Below, in pieces: positions 42,998 to 56,641 of a stretch of 64,000 nt of DNA. The number at the start of each line of letters is the position of its first letter. Positions within the stretch are counted from its first letter, which is position 1. The stretch is from Henckelia pumila (lineage: Eukaryota > Streptophyta > Magnoliopsida > Lamiales > Gesneriaceae). Position numbers and translations under genes: made by a program. Location of the stretch: the NCBI RefSeq assembly GCF_033568475.1, contig NC_133121.1, forward strand, positions 132,526,375 to 132,590,374, read 5' to 3'. Below the pieces are notes generated by a model, which saw only the letters and a program-made list of their open reading frames with translations, was not told the origin of the DNA and searched no databases.

Positions 42998-44437
42998 TCA
43001 ATGCAAACAACAAGAACTAGGTTGTCTGGTGGCGGATACCTCATCATGAATGCATATAATCTCCTTGTTCCCTTGGAGTGTACTTTTCAAATCTGTGGAT
43101 TCACAACTAGTTGTGATCTTGGGCTCAAGGCTTTTGTGAGTACTTGTGATTTCGTATATCCTATGGATCATGTGGAGGAATGCCTCTTCGACATTCAGAT
43201 TCTCTTTAGCAGATGTTTCCATGAAGGAAACATGCTCGAGCTTGGCCAAACTCCGCCCGTCTTCTAGATTCACCTCTCTCGAATGGAGTAGGTCGGATTT
43301 GTTGCCCACCAGCACCACCACCATCTCCGGGCCGCCGAATTCTCTCAACTCTTTCAACCATTTCTTCAAGCTTTCGAACGTGGATTTTCTTGTTATGTCG
43401 TAGACTAGTAAGGCACCAAGGGCTCCTCGGTAGTAAGAGCTAGTGATCGCCCTAAATCTATGGGAAAATATATATATTCAGACATTAATTGGGATGCATA
43501 TCATGGATGATTGATACACTATTTTGATGATAATTAATCAACTCAATATTACATATTTGTATGTCTAAAAATAGAAATATAATTACAAACTTGAAAAATT
43601 TTCAAAGGTATTTTTGATATTACATATTTACATGTATCAGTTATGCATGGTAACCATGTACTGCAGTTGAATTCATTAATGAAAGTGGCATTTCCAAATT
43701 CTCAAAACCGAAATATGTTAAAATTGAAAAATCAATTTTATTTACCGTTTTACCATTTTGGTCATTTATATTATCAATTTTAATTTTGTGTTTTTCAATT
43801 TTTGAGAATTTTATATCTTTTTAATTGAAAACAGTGACGTAACGCTGCAAATTCACACCATATCTGCGTTAATTAAAAAAAATGACTAAAATTCCAAAAA
43901 ACAAAAAACAAATATAGCAAACTAAAACTTAAATTTAATAACATGAATAACCAAAATGGAACAAGAATACGAAGCAATGCATCCAATTTTCCCAAAATAT
44001 TTCTTTACGTACCAAAAATAAGCAAATTTAATTAATATTCCATTTTTCTTGATCCCCCAACCATTATTTATAACTGGTGGTGATCACATCAAATATACTA
44101 TTTCCTTTAATCTATTTGATCAAGAATATCCCAGATGAAAGCTGAATTTTCTTTTTTTTTCTTTTTTTTTTTTTAAAAAGAAAAGAAAAGAAAAGAAAAC
44201 TTGATTAATACAATTAGCCAATTAAGTGTACCTTTCTTGGCCGGCGGTGTCCCATATCTGAGCCTTGACGATCTTATCACCAACCTTAATACTTCTGTAA
44301 GCAAATTCGACACCAATCGTTGGCTTCGAGTCCAAATAGAATTCATCTTTCGCAAATCTGTAGAGCAAATTGGATTTCCCCACTGCTGAGTCTCCGATTA
44401 GAACTGCCTTGAACAAGTAATCACAATCTTCATCCAT
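42998..44437 (-). CDS. RABA6-like: Rab GTPase of the RABA (Rab11) group, RABA6-like
   Basis: Two exons on the minus strand, 44232-44437 and 42998-43457, encode 221 aa. Motifs are intact: P-loop GDSAVGKS, switch I region [18 protein letters not shown], and ETSAK. The C-terminus SSCCLH carries the double cysteine for geranylgeranylation. RABA proteins direct trafficking between the trans-Golgi network, recycling endosomes and the plasma membrane. The split of the gene inside codon 69 (QER|F) is the classical RABA intron position. Assignment to RABA6 rests on overall sequence feel ([20 protein letters not shown]) and on its position beside FKBP17, as in Arabidopsis RABA6a/b. The 3' end is convergent with the FKBP gene, 255 bp away. 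Confidence 0.92.
44151..44201. repeat. Polypyrimidine/polypurine inverted tract in the RABA intron
   Basis: A T-rich run with C every few bases is followed at once by AAAAAGAAAAGAAAAG, its near complement. It is adjacent to the donor side of the minus-strand intron (43458-44231). Confidence 0.7.
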
Positions 44438-45635
44438 TTATTTTCAATTCATTTAATTTATTATAAGCTAGCTAGCTAGCTACTTGTGTGTGTGTATATA
44501 TTATGAACACAAGAATATTTAACCAAAGTTTTATTTATTTGTTATATATGAGCATCCACAATTATTTGTGTAGCATGCGTGGATGGAGTATTTATAAAGC
44601 TATGTATGTCTCTAGTTTGTGTCATGATGCATGGTCAATGATATTGTCAAATTTTTATTTAATTTTATACACAAAAGCAAAAGCAATTTAATTTTCTTGA
44701 TTTTTATTTATTATTATTGTCTAAAGCTGTTTCAGTTTTTTGGTGACGATGGAAGTACTTGTGTTCATAATATATATGGAAGTGTCGATGTTGACATATG
44801 GATAGATCTAACGGTCCGTGTTTTTATACAAGTAAAATGTTCATGTGAACATCTCATCTACATAAAATATGAAACGTTAGATACCCCATTAAATACTATC
44901 TCAATGGAGTAGCATCAACACTTTTTATATATAAAACGATATGGTTCATACATGTTTCATATGTTAGGTCTCACATGAATTTTGTGTATGTATGTAATAC
45001 ACGTTTTTCTACACCATTTTCGTATGTATTTCTCAACTTTGCATATAGAGGACAGAATTGAGATATCGTGTGTTCTTCATCCTCTTTTCTTTTTTTCTTT
45101 TTAAAAGTGTTTTTATAAAATAAATAAATAAAGATGTGTGAGCCTTTTTTTATGTAATTGTTTGACCAGTATTTTATTGTAAATATTTGGAGAATAGTCT
45201 TCTCGAAAATTTTTTTGTTATAAATATATGGCGTCTTTAAATAAATCTATAAATCGGCTTTTTTTTGACGTAAAATCTATAAATCGGCTTTTAATTTAAG
45301 AAGGATCGTGAAAATTATTTCGATTAGAAGATAGATTTCTTATTATTAATGCTGTTTCTAGGAACCAATTATCGTGATAATTAGATAACATATACAAAAT
45401 ATTAGACGTGGCCCATCAAAATATCAAGGTAGTTTTTGGTTATTTCGTGTTTTCATTTAAAAAATTTCAAAAATATTATTAAGTTGCGTCTTGAAATATG
45501 ATATACATTTTTATTTTATTTTTTTTTGCATAAATATGATATATATTCTGATGGAAGATTTAGAAAAATGGGAGAGGTCAATTTTTTATTTTTCTCTTTT
45601 TTGCAAAATTAGATCTCTCTAGATTAATGAAACGC

Positions 45636-46137
45636 TGGGGCGGACCTAGAAATTTTTTTTAGGGGATGCAATTAAGAGCGGAGCTACGTGTTGCTCCGTC
45701 AGGTGGTGGCTTAGGTGACCACTTTATTTTCTCTATTTTGTATACATTAAATTTAGTTCAATTTGTCAATATCTCTGTTAATTATTTTAAAAATAAAAAG
45801 ATACAAGCTAAACATATTTAAAAATTGAGAGATCAGATAAATTTAATTCAAGTAAAAATAAAAATCTAACTATGATAAACGATGCAATTTATAAAAAAAT
45901 CACGAATGCATAATTTATATCATTAAAAGACAAGCAAAAAATTTAAATATTGTCATCAATACATAATAATTTATTATATTATTTGATAAGTTTCTAAATA
46001 ATTTTATTTTTTAATATATAACACCAATATGAATTAAAATTGATATGTATATTCTTTTATTAAATAAATAATACAAATAAATAATAAAAATTTTGTATGA
46101 AAAATTGAGAGGGGGCTGATATGGGGACGCCCATATG
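45636..46137. mobile_element. Possible 502-bp insertion with 9-bp target duplication
   Basis: ATGAAACGC stands directly before (45627-45635) and after (46138-46146) this segment. The segment starts TGGGGCGGACC and ends ACGCCCATATG, giving a weak inverted match (GGGCG/CGCCC). A 9-bp duplication fits a Mutator-like non-autonomous element. The terminal repeats are poor, so this is tentative. Confidence 0.5.
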
Positions 46138-47860
46138 ATGAAACGCATTGGGAGAGGTCAAATTTGAAATAAAAAAAATATAAAAAAAAATTAACACAAG
46201 CTCATTTAACAAAATGGCCCCTCTCTGATTGTATTTCAAGAAACATTTTTTAATCTAGTGATATCATACCATAATTAAGAAATTAATGCAAATTTTTTTT
46301 AATATGAGATTGAATGATGATCGAAGATCTGAAAATGAAGTGAGAATACATTCGGGACAATACGTAAAAAAAAAGAATAATGCTAGAGGTACAACATATA
46401 TCGTGTATAACGATATTTATAAAAAATATATCGTGAGATTTTTCTATGATATCGCGATATTTTACATTCAATTTATCATGAGATTTTGATAAATGAAATT
46501 TTTGTATTAAAATTTTTGTGTTGTACAAATTGATGTACAAATTTGATTGTACATGTAACATTGCACAAAAAGAAAATGTGAAAAAACTTTCCTCCCCTCG
46601 AGATTTAATGGATGAATTGAAGATTATAAAAGTATAAAAAGAAATAGACTAATAGAGAGTACCGCTTAAATTTTAATAAATAAAAGAAAAGTAAATCGTA
46701 GTTTTTTTTTTTAATCTCGAAGTCATACATAGATTAAAATGAGATTATATCGTTCACTTATCTTTCCATCTATTCTATTTGACGATTACATTATATCAGA
46801 AATAAAAAATTATTACATACAGAAAAAAAAAATGTCAAGTTTTCCTCAAATTTTTTTTGTCAAATTCATTAAACACGGGACACCGTAAATAAAAAAAAAA
46901 AAAAAAAATCCCAAAATAAACAAGTTTTCTATTCTTTTTCCATTTCACCAAACACGAGTCATCATGATCCACAAGGACTCGGGACATGAACTCCAACACC
47001 TCTGTCAAATCAAAATCAAAACAAAGCAAAGCATATTTTCAGAAAGTTACCAATACCTAATAATTATAATTAGTGGTTGCTTTCATGCTTTGTTCCAAAG
47101 TCACCAATTTAATGACGGATTACTTTATGTATAACTATGGTTAAATGTTTCTTAATTAATTCTCAAATATCTAATGAGAGAACAATCACACATTAAAAAC
47201 TAAAAAGAAATTACAAGTTCTTTGACGGGAAAGTTCAAGCTACTTTTAGGATAGTGAACCGTAACTGTGTATCTAAAGATATACGTTTAATAATAGGTAT
47301 GTGGTCTATTGAAAAATCAACTAACTCCATGTGTATTGATAATTTCCACTTTTTAAATGAACCAACATTGATTTCGTTTAACCTATCTTGATGGTATTAT
47401 CTTTATGGTAAATCAAACAATCATCGTACATTTTTTTAAAAAATAAAATTATGTAAGATCAAACATAGACCCCACATGTTTGGACCAATAATAATAATTA
47501 GATACGCAGAGATGACAATACACCCCCACTTCGTGGTCGCTTGAAAGACCATAATCGTCGCTTGGCATATACATTTTACAATTTCATGGAATCAAGGAAT
47601 TAGTCCAATGGGGTAGAATTTTTCTTTGACCCCACTTCGTAGGTGAGATTACCTAAAAGTTGGAGGAATTTTGGAATCTTTAATAACTTCGGGTTTGTTG
47701 ACGTAGAAAAAACTAATATTGATGTTAATGATGCAATTGAAAGAAAGAATGACTAGGGAAAGCGGAATGATATAAGGCTTACATTTGAATTGATGGGTTT
47801 GAAATTTACCAAATTATAGTTTTATTGTTTACAATAAAATAATGACAAAAGCTCCTATAA

Positions 47861-48015
47861 AACGGTCTCAAAGGTCATTTTTTTGAGACGAATATCTTAT
47901 ATGGGTTATCAATTAAAAACTATTATATTTTATGCCAAAAATATTACTTATTATTATAAATATGAATAGGGTTGACTCGTCTCACGAATGAGATCGTTTC
48001 ACATGAATATTACTT
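47861..48015. repeat. Dispersed GTCTCA-type repeat, single arm
   Basis: TATATGGGTTATCAATTAAA, TATGCCAAAAATATTACTTA and GACTCGTCTCACGAATGAGA match the arms of the foldback repeat at 11247-11580 at the same spacing. No inverted partner is present here. Confidence 0.75.
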
Positions 48016-48825
48016 TAAAATAATAGATCAAATCTTAAATTCACAATCGCATATATATTATTTACATATTAATTATTAATAATATAAAATATATTGAATT
48101 TCAGATGATATCATTATTGAGTGAATTTACATGAAATATCATGTCAACATGGAAGAAATGAATTTGAATTTTGATATTGCTTTTTTAAACAGCCAAAACA
48201 CGTTTGAAATTGATAGATTAAAAGTTCACCGATCCGAACACAACCTTTAGGGTACATGTGTTCTCCATTGGGTTATGATACAAATAAAAGAATGATACGA
48301 GAAAGTGAGATAATTCGACTCTAGCCTTGAGGTAATACTTTACGACCAGATCTAACGAACCCATGTATTTTACGACAGATGAGATCCTAACATATGGGTA
48401 ATACACAAGTCATGCATCCAACGGTTCATATTTTTACACATATGCGTAATTAATTATATATTGTTGACGTGGCAAATCATGAGACATTAGATATATCATT
48501 GGAATATTATCCATATGCTAGTTTGAAATCTATCGTATTTTACATATGATGTTAATAGCTAAAGGCCAGAGCCGAAACTTCGGAACGATTTAGTGTTAAT
48601 ATGTACTTAATCCTCATCAATTGACATTGATCCTTTCTTTATCTTTGGCATTTTAATAGCGTGAGAAAGATACTGAAGATCTATGATAGAGGCCAAAACT
48701 ACATTGCAGTAGATATACATACCAGAATATGAATATGACACCATATAGTCGATCGATACTAGCATTTTCAATATGATTCGAGGAGGGTCCATCGTTTATA
48801 TAGTTGTCGACTCCACTATCTAAAT

Positions 48826-51800
48826 CTAAACTGATACCCGAAGTCCGGATGAGATGTTGGGTGATATAAGGTACTGCTTCTTGAAAATCATGACAATAGC
48901 GGTGCAATTGTCTTTGCACCTGCGCTCCCTAACAGCTTCCCGCACAAGGTGGCGGCTCACCGCTGCAGCTGGTAAGCCTTCCTGTTACATGTCACGACAC
49001 ATTGAGAAAAGCTCCAGCAAAGAGGAGATAGATGTCAGAGGAAGGTGGCTGCTCCAACTAAATGAAAAACATTTTTTTTATTTTATTATCCATGGACAAT
49101 TTTCCTGATAAAGCAGTTGTCCGATGATAAGATCCCTCATATAATTTCATGGGCTTGTCATAGATCAAGATAATACGCTAAAACTGTCTCACGACTCAAG
49201 AGTATCACAACTGCGTCCTGGTGGGGGCATCATAAGTTTGCACCAATAATTGAATAAATGACTTCGTGATTGGCTTTAGATAACTTTAGTTGGTATCTTG
49301 ATTTTGAGGTTTTAATACATAATGCATCATCATATTCTTGCTATGCCAAATTGCCCACGGAATGAGAAAAGCATTGAACTGTAGAATTCGACAGAGTTTA
49401 GCCAATGGCTTTGGGAGCGCATATATGAGTATGGCAGGAGTGGTTTTGTGACCTGTGGAAATGAGAACTGAAAGATGCTTGTGAACTTGCTTCCTGATTG
49501 TAATTGCTTTTAACGTAAGATTTATCTTCTGGATGAGGTTGTGATAATTATTTCAAGTATCAAAAATAAGGAGGGGAGGAAAAAAAAAGAACAAAGAAAC
49601 TGAGCAGGGCAGGGCAGGGAAGTAGCCGAACCTTCAACAGCTTGTGAACAAATTCAACAGCATCAATTGGCCCAAAAACCTGAAAGTTGGAGTGCAGATT
49701 AGAGTCATCAAATTTATTATACTGATAGTAACAAAGCACAGAGATCGAGATAATACCCCCCACAAGCCATCACAACCAAGAATTATGAAGTGGTCTCTCT
49801 CAGTAAGGGTAAATGAATGGACATCAGGAGTTGCAACAACACCCACCTGAAATCATTGTACTTTTAGATGATGTTGTCACATATAATAAGTTGGATTATA
49901 AAATACTCTTTGGAATCGAGGGAAGGAAGCCGATACACTAAAAACTTGCATTAATAGCAACGAAGGAACTCAATATCTTGGAATCACATGAACTAAGCTG
50001 TGGGACATAACAAGCCATACAGAATATAACAATTACTACTTGTGCAAACACAACAATCTATACTTCAAAAAAGAAAGGGAAAAACAAACCCAAAAAAAAA
50101 GTCAAAAGAAACAAAAAAAAAAAACAAGAACAAATCAAACTGCTACAAGGGTAAATAAAATCGAGGAACAGGGTGAGTAAAGAATAGACGAGTAATAGAG
50201 GAGTGGAAAATAAAGAACAGTCGCTGAAAATATTGAGGAACAGGGTGAAACCTTCTTGAAGTTCCGATCACCAAAGGCTCTGGATACTTCAAGCCGCCCC
50301 AGCAATCGTCCATTTGAACTTACAGACCCACCAGCCTGTATACATACGCTTCTAAGGTGAAAAAAAATAAAAACTAAAATGTCTTAACAAGGATGTGTGA
50401 ACAAAACAAATAACGGAAGGACATTGAACATAACTTATGTTCTGCACCCAGTATTAGTCAGGGCTTTAAACTACCAGATAAATTTTCTTTTCGAGTAAAC
50501 ATGAGACTATATGCATGAGCTGCAGTCTTGGGGATATATTGAATATTCATCATTCACAGAATATATATGTGCATATTGATAATGCTCATGTGTACTACTT
50601 GAAATGCTATCAGCCATAACTGGTTTTCATTCAGCATTTACAAAATACAAACGCATTCAACTCCACAATGATATTGAAGGCCTTAACAAGCCATTGTATA
50701 TCACTGGAGCTAAGTGGATCCACTTTTGCTTGTCCGACAAATGGGAAGCAATTCTGATTCAAGTCTTCATATGGCCAAGGTAACATGATCCAGCATTTAA
50801 AGAAAGGTACATATTGTCTGGTCTGATTTCTACTATTCTTCAAAGTTCAATAGATTATTGTTCTATTAACTGCAATAAGCGCGATTAATTGCTAATGCAC
50901 CAAATCAATTTTTAAGCACTTCAAAACTCACATGTTTGGCAAGAAACTCTATATGATGTTGTATATTGGACAACATCAATATGGTATGTAATTTGGTTCT
51001 AAAATTGTTTTTATGAGTTTTATAAGTTAATTTACTTTCGATACATTTAGCACTTCATCAAAGAACACTATCCAAACCTTTTGAATGCGTGCTCGTTCTT
51101 GTGGGTAAATGGCTTTATGTTCCCTTGTTAAAACTATGGCCTTCAATGAATTTGACCGGTCCATAACATCCTTAGAACAGTCGGTTTCAGATGTTCGCGC
51201 CACCACTGCCTTTGCATCACCAATATTGGCAACAAAAACCTATGTAGATGGCCGTTGTGATATTAGAGAATAAGAAAAGATGCAACATATCATACTAAAA
51301 GGCGAGAAAATATGGAAATTATGATTCCGAAAGGCTCGCCCAATGTACACAATCAACACCAAAACATTGAAAACTCAGCTAACCATGAAATTGTTTATAG
51401 ATGAAGTGCCAAGCTTGAAAAGACATGGATGAAGAGTAATCTAATGTGACAGTATACTACAACTGACATTCTCTACCTCGTATTTCTATTATTTTTTTAT
51501 AATTTTTTTGGCACTCAGTGCACATAGTCAAACACATATCCGAACACCAAATGCTTTACCACCACTCACCTATTTAGTTGTTTAACATTCAAGTAAACAT
51601 ACAATAATACAATATCCAAGATAATAGCAAACTTACTGTTTGTCCTAATACCCACACACATACAGCTGTAGCGCCATCTTGCCAACCTCCTGGTAAAGAA
51701 TTACAACAGTCAAGATCATGCTAAACAAATTCGACAGTAATGATAGAACATGTGTATGCTCAGATCAAAAAGAGGTAATCAGATTGGCAGCTAAAATTTT

Positions 51801-54072
51801 CGAGGGAAAAAAAGTCGATACAGGTCATGATGAAAATAAGTAGAAATCTGATTAAAGGTTTTTCAGAACCGTATGCTCAAAATCAGTGGAAACATAAATG
51901 CACTTTCAAACATAAAATAGTAAAAGTTAACACAATTAAAAATTGATGGAAAAAATAAAGCATGCAGTTCCCTGAAGTCTAACAAAAAAATCCTGGGCAC
52001 TTCAGGAAATGGAAGTTGACATTAGAAAAGCTTAAGAGAGTCATATGTCAATTATTCCACAAAATATGACATCATTTTCACGTTTAAACACGTAAGTGTT
52101 TCAAAATGTTTCGTAAATTTGAGTCAGATATCTTTGTTTTGATTATCTTTCTTTCAAGTATGCAAATGGTGTCAAGGTTTAAAAAGTGTAAAATCCAATT
52201 AAAACTTTTAATAAACCTGCAGAACTTTCTTGAAGGAGAGCCTCATCTGTTTTACGGAAACCTGTTCATATAAAATTGCTTAAATTATTTTCCTCCTCTG
52301 CCAAAATGGAAGTTTGAAACACAAAAGTTAATAAAGCTGTAATATAAATCAAGCAACAAAGAGCGACTTTGGATAGAGAAGCTCCTTCATCAGAAGTGTT
52401 CCTTTTAAGCAAAACCTTTTTTTGAAAAAAGAAAAAAGATATTTGGAAGCAGAAACTCTTATCACAAAGTGTGTAGAGAAAGATTTTTCCAGAAGCCAAA
52501 AACTGTAGCTTTTGGCATCCCGATTCAGCTTCTTGAGAAAGAAAAAAGCTCTTCACCACTATATCCAAATATTTAATTTTAAAAAAAAAACAAACAAACA
52601 AACAAAACCAAACAAACAAACTAGAAGAAACTAAGTTTAGTTTCTGTATTCAATCTGACCCAAGATTAAACAAGGAAAATAACGCACCATCTAATATAGC
52701 CTTCTTCGCAGACTTAACATCCAGCTGAAAATTTCACAGAAACAATAATATCAAAAAAATGCAATTGAGCAGTGAAACAGAAAGCACATAATTTCTATTG
52801 TAATCACGTCACAATTATGATAGCTGCTTAGACAAACAGACCAACTCACGTGGTAAGCCAGATGACAAAACATTTCTGTGCAGATGCTTCTGTGCATAAT
52901 CTGCAGCTAAACGACCTCCATGTCCATCATAAACAGCAAAATGTGCACATCTGTAACAAAAAAAAATCATGGAAAGAAAGGAACATTTAAATGAAATCAA
53001 AATAGAGCAATTTTGAAAGAGAAAGAAAGCCAAGACATCAGATAATTTAAACCAAGCATGTATAACAAACCAAAAGAAAGTGGGATGCATGAATACTAGA
53101 TAAAAGGACAACAAATAATTACAACATACTGCTAAGAAATAAGTCATCCATAATGCTTCATCACCCTCGCATCTCTGTAACAAAGACAATTATCATTTTG
53201 CAAACATACAGTGTTCGCACATGTGACCACAGGACTATTGAGGGGTATGTGACAGAAGATGATCTCACGCTAAATAACAAAATTAAACTTTTAATTATTC
53301 TATCTCATCTGTATAATCAATTAGAATATAGTTGAAACTACATATAAAGTAGCAATTTCATATTCATAAGTGTTAAATATCATCTCCATTCCATCGTTCC
53401 CGCCTGCTACTTTTCTGGGAACAACTGTGATCAGTCATCAGAATTGGCACAATTGAATGTAAACCACAAGTGCCTCCCAACACCTACCCTAGCATTTGGT
53501 CTCATCGAACTAAAATTGACGGAAACCTATTCAATATTTGGATGAAAAAAATTCTGATACCAATTGGGGGCATGAATTGAAATTGATTAAAAAAACATTT
53601 ATTCAAGTTCGTATAAAACTGTCACTAGTTGCACTTCAAAGTCCTTGATACCAAATACCGCAATTATAATAATAGCGAAATATCATGAAGCTAATAACGA
53701 ATTGAAAATCCCTCCCAACCGTAAAAGAGAGGGAAAAAAATAAAAATCACGAAACCTCAAATTCCCGGGGGATTCCAAGCTAGCGTCGTGAAGCACCACC
53801 CAAGCATCTTCCATAGTATGCCTCGAGCCCTTGTTTTCGGCTGCATCGGCTTCTATAGAGAAATATTTGTCTTCGAACTTGTCAATCTTCTCCGATACGG
53901 CGTTTGAACTGGACGCTTTGTCATTTGTACTACCGGTCTGCAATTCGTGCAGGGATTTGGCCTTCTTGGTTGAAGAATCGGAGTCATCGAACTCATTGGG
54001 TCGTTCAATTTCAGAGTCGGTGCCACGATTCGGGGACATTGAATTTGCTTTGCGCTTCGATGCGGCAGCCAT
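48826..54072 (-). CDS. Protein phosphatase 2C family protein
   Basis: Ten exons on the minus strand: 53756-54072, 52842-52950, 52688-52724, 52217-52261, 51637-51689, 51078-51239, 50252-50335, 49757-49846, 49632-49679, 48826-48981. Total 1101 nt, 366 aa. PP2C is a Mg/Mn-dependent serine/threonine phosphatase. The metal and catalytic motifs are in order: SRHTMEDAW, VYDGHGG, GGWQDGATAV, ANIGDAK, LTREHKA, LEVSRAFGD, LGCDGLWG, KDNCTA. The basic N-terminus (MAAASKRKANS and DSSTKKAKS) could be a nuclear signal. It resembles Arabidopsis At1g18030 in layout. The last exon runs 18 residues past the usual FK end (KQYLISPNISSGLRVSV), which may be a lineage-specific tail. The start at 54072 is chosen over an upstream in-frame ATG at 54126 because the MAAASKRK start fits the family better. 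Confidence 0.94.
52300..52625. repeat. Possible MITE fragment and (AAAC)n in a PP2C intron
   Basis: AGAAGCTCCTTC, AGAAGCCAAAAACTGTAGCTTTTGGC and CAGCTTCTTGAG are the kind of AGAAGC/AGCTTT inverted motifs seen in hAT-type MITEs. An AAAC microsatellite follows at about 52583-52620. No ends were delimited. Confidence 0.3.
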
Positions 54073-54131
54073 TTTCCTGGAGCGGGGAAAAATGGTGTCA
54101 GGAAATCGAGATATATATACATACACACAGT

Positions 54132-55497
54132 TATTTGCATCGATCGAACTTTCTCGAATATAAAAAATGCATACTTCTTTCTTTCCATGAAATTTTATTA
54201 GGCATTTTTAATCTTGATTTTTTAAAAAATTGGCACACTTGGCCTTTCAGATGAGTAATTATTGAGCACGCGCCCCTCATGCCGTTATGCGACTGAGCAA
54301 AGATTTTGATATTTTTTTTGCACCAAATATCCCTGTGAAATATTAAAAATGCATATTTTAACCCTGTAAAAATAATTTTTAAATCTATTCAACCCATAAT
54401 ATACAAATTTTATTAAAATCTAATTATAAAATATTTAGCAAACATTTTTATTTTACTGATTTTATTTTTAATTTTAAATTTATTATGATTATATAATTGT
54501 TTTTTAAAAAATATTATTATTTTATCTTGTTATCATTATTTTATTAAACTTTCTTATTGTTTCCAACTTTTACATTAAAAATGCATTCATAAACGAGATT
54601 TAAATACCTAAAAGTACCAAAATATTAAATCCAAATGATAAGTACCAAACATTTTCAATTTTATTTATTTTTATTTTTAATTTTTAATTTATAATTAATT
54701 TATTTTTAAAAACAATTATTACTTTATCTCGTTATCATTATTTTATCAAATCACTTCGTATTTTCAACTTCTCCATTAAACATGATTCATAAATAAGGAT
54801 TTAAATATCTAAAAATACCAAAATATTGAACCAAATGATAAGTTCATAAATGCTACTTTTTAGATTTAAAATTATATAAACATGTTATTTTTTTATTATT
54901 TATTACAAATTATGCAATGCATATTCTCGAAAAATATAAATTTTGGTTCAATAATATATAGCCCTAAATCGAAAAAACAATATGTTTGAACTTATCAGTT
55001 TAGTTCAATATTTTGGTACTTGAAATTATTTAAATACTTGTTTATAAATGCATGTTTAATGAAAAAGTTGGAAATACAAAGTAAATTTAATAAAATAATG
55101 ATAACAAGATAAAGTAATAATATTTTTTAGAAAATAATTGATTAATTATAATACATTTAAAGTAAAAAAAAATAAAAATTTAATAAAACAAAAAAATGTT
55201 TTCTAAATATTTACAATTGGATTTTATTAAAAATTGTGTATTATGGGTTGAATAGATTTAAAAATTATTTTCACAGGGGTCAAATATGCATTTTTAATAT
55301 TTCACATGTGTATTTGGTGCAAAAAAAAATATCAAAATCTTTGCTCAATCGCATGAGGGGCGCGTGCGCAACAATCACTCATTTGAAGGGGCGAGTGTGC
55401 TAATTTTTTAAAAGGTTAGGGTTGACGATGCCTATTAAAATTTCACAGGGGAGAAGTATGCATTTTCAATATTTTACAGGGGTGGTTGGTGCAAATA
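54132..55497. mobile_element. Long-inverted-repeat (foldback) element, copy 2
   Basis: 1366 bp, same family as 27927-29264: ends TATTTGCA and TGCAAATA, internal ACGCGCCCCTCATG (about 54269-54282) inverted as CATGAGGGGCGCGT (about 55352-55365). It is again flanked on both sides by TA-rich repeats. Its left end lies 60 bp upstream of the PP2C start codon, so it occupies the promoter or leader of that gene. No coding capacity. Confidence 0.85.
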
Positions 55498-55785
55498 GCT
55501 ATATATATATATTGTTGAAAAATATTATTATTATTAATATTATGTTGAATATTGAATGTTGAATGTTGAATATTGAGTTGTAAAATGTGAAAAATTAGTG
55601 TGTGATGATGTAGATGATGATGTATTTATTTTTGGACTAATCTCAAATGTAGATCTATAAATAGGTCTTCATTTGTGATGAAAAACAATTGAGTTGAGAG
55701 AAAAATATTATAAAGTGTAGAGTTTGATATAATTTGAGTTTTGGAGTATTTACTTTTTACCGTAAATTTTTACTTTTTCACAACA

Positions 55786-55802
55786 CGTTATCAGCACGAT
55801 CG
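55786..55802 (+). other. Copia primer-binding site candidate
   Basis: CGTTATCAGCACGATCG directly follows the 5' LTR, where the primer tRNA should pair. It is not the initiator tRNA-Met complement; the tRNA was not identified. Confidence 0.6.
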
Positions 55803-56641
55803 CTTGAAGGTTATCTATAATTTTCGACGCTCCAAAATACAAGAAGAAGTCAAAAATATTCAACAAGTAAGAATTTTTATTTTACTGTTTATATATTTTT
55901 ATTGTGTATATATTAATATATAATATCATGTTATGAATTTTTTAAAAAACTTGTTATAAATCCTGAGAGGATGTTAAGACGAAATCCCACACTCCCGGTA
56001 AGGGATACGACAAGTATAAAAGCCTCTAAGGTTTTTAAACATTATAATCATATTTGTATAATGTCATGTTATTATATAAAAGGTTGTCTATGACACCAAT
56101 CTTATAATAATATGATATGATATACTATACCTGACTTTATACTAACTATATTGGTATAATTTCACAATATTATATAAAAGGATGTCTACGACACCGATCT
56201 TATAATATGATATATATTTTATTGCGTATATTTAATTATGATTATCATTATATGCATCACATGATTATCACGAATTTTTATTCAACACATAATCATTTTT
56301 TCTTACCCTCAACGGTCACAAACGGTAACAAAACGGCTAGTTTTTTGCCTATAAATATGTTCACTCAAACTCATTTTCAATCACACCAAATTCACTCTTT
56401 CTCTCAAAATATTTTCTCCTCGGTTTTTTTTCGAAGATGAAGATGATGGCATTTATAAGGCTATTTTTTATAACGACTATGATCATCATGCTCACGAATT
56501 TTGTACTCACCGGCGATTTTCCACCACCTATTTTTTCTCTATTTGTATGCACACTTGTAATCTTTGTCATTCCATTATTTTGTATTGTCATACTAATAGA
56601 AATTAACTAATAAAATGCATTGTTATTTTTCTAGTACCACC

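Larger units (their letters stand above)
44438..48825. other. AT-rich intergenic DNA between RABA and PP2C genes
   Basis: Promoter side of the RABA gene on the left and 3' side of the PP2C gene on the right. Only random short ORFs are present. Two repeats inside are listed separately. Nothing else is recognised. Confidence 0.6.

Noticed and set aside
43001-43403. Plus-strand ORFs over the RABA gene
   Set aside because: Reverse-strand shadows of the Rab GTPase second exon.
53831-54254. ORFs on the plus strand opposite PP2C exon 1
   Set aside because: Antisense shadows of the PP2C coding exon, with no family resemblance.
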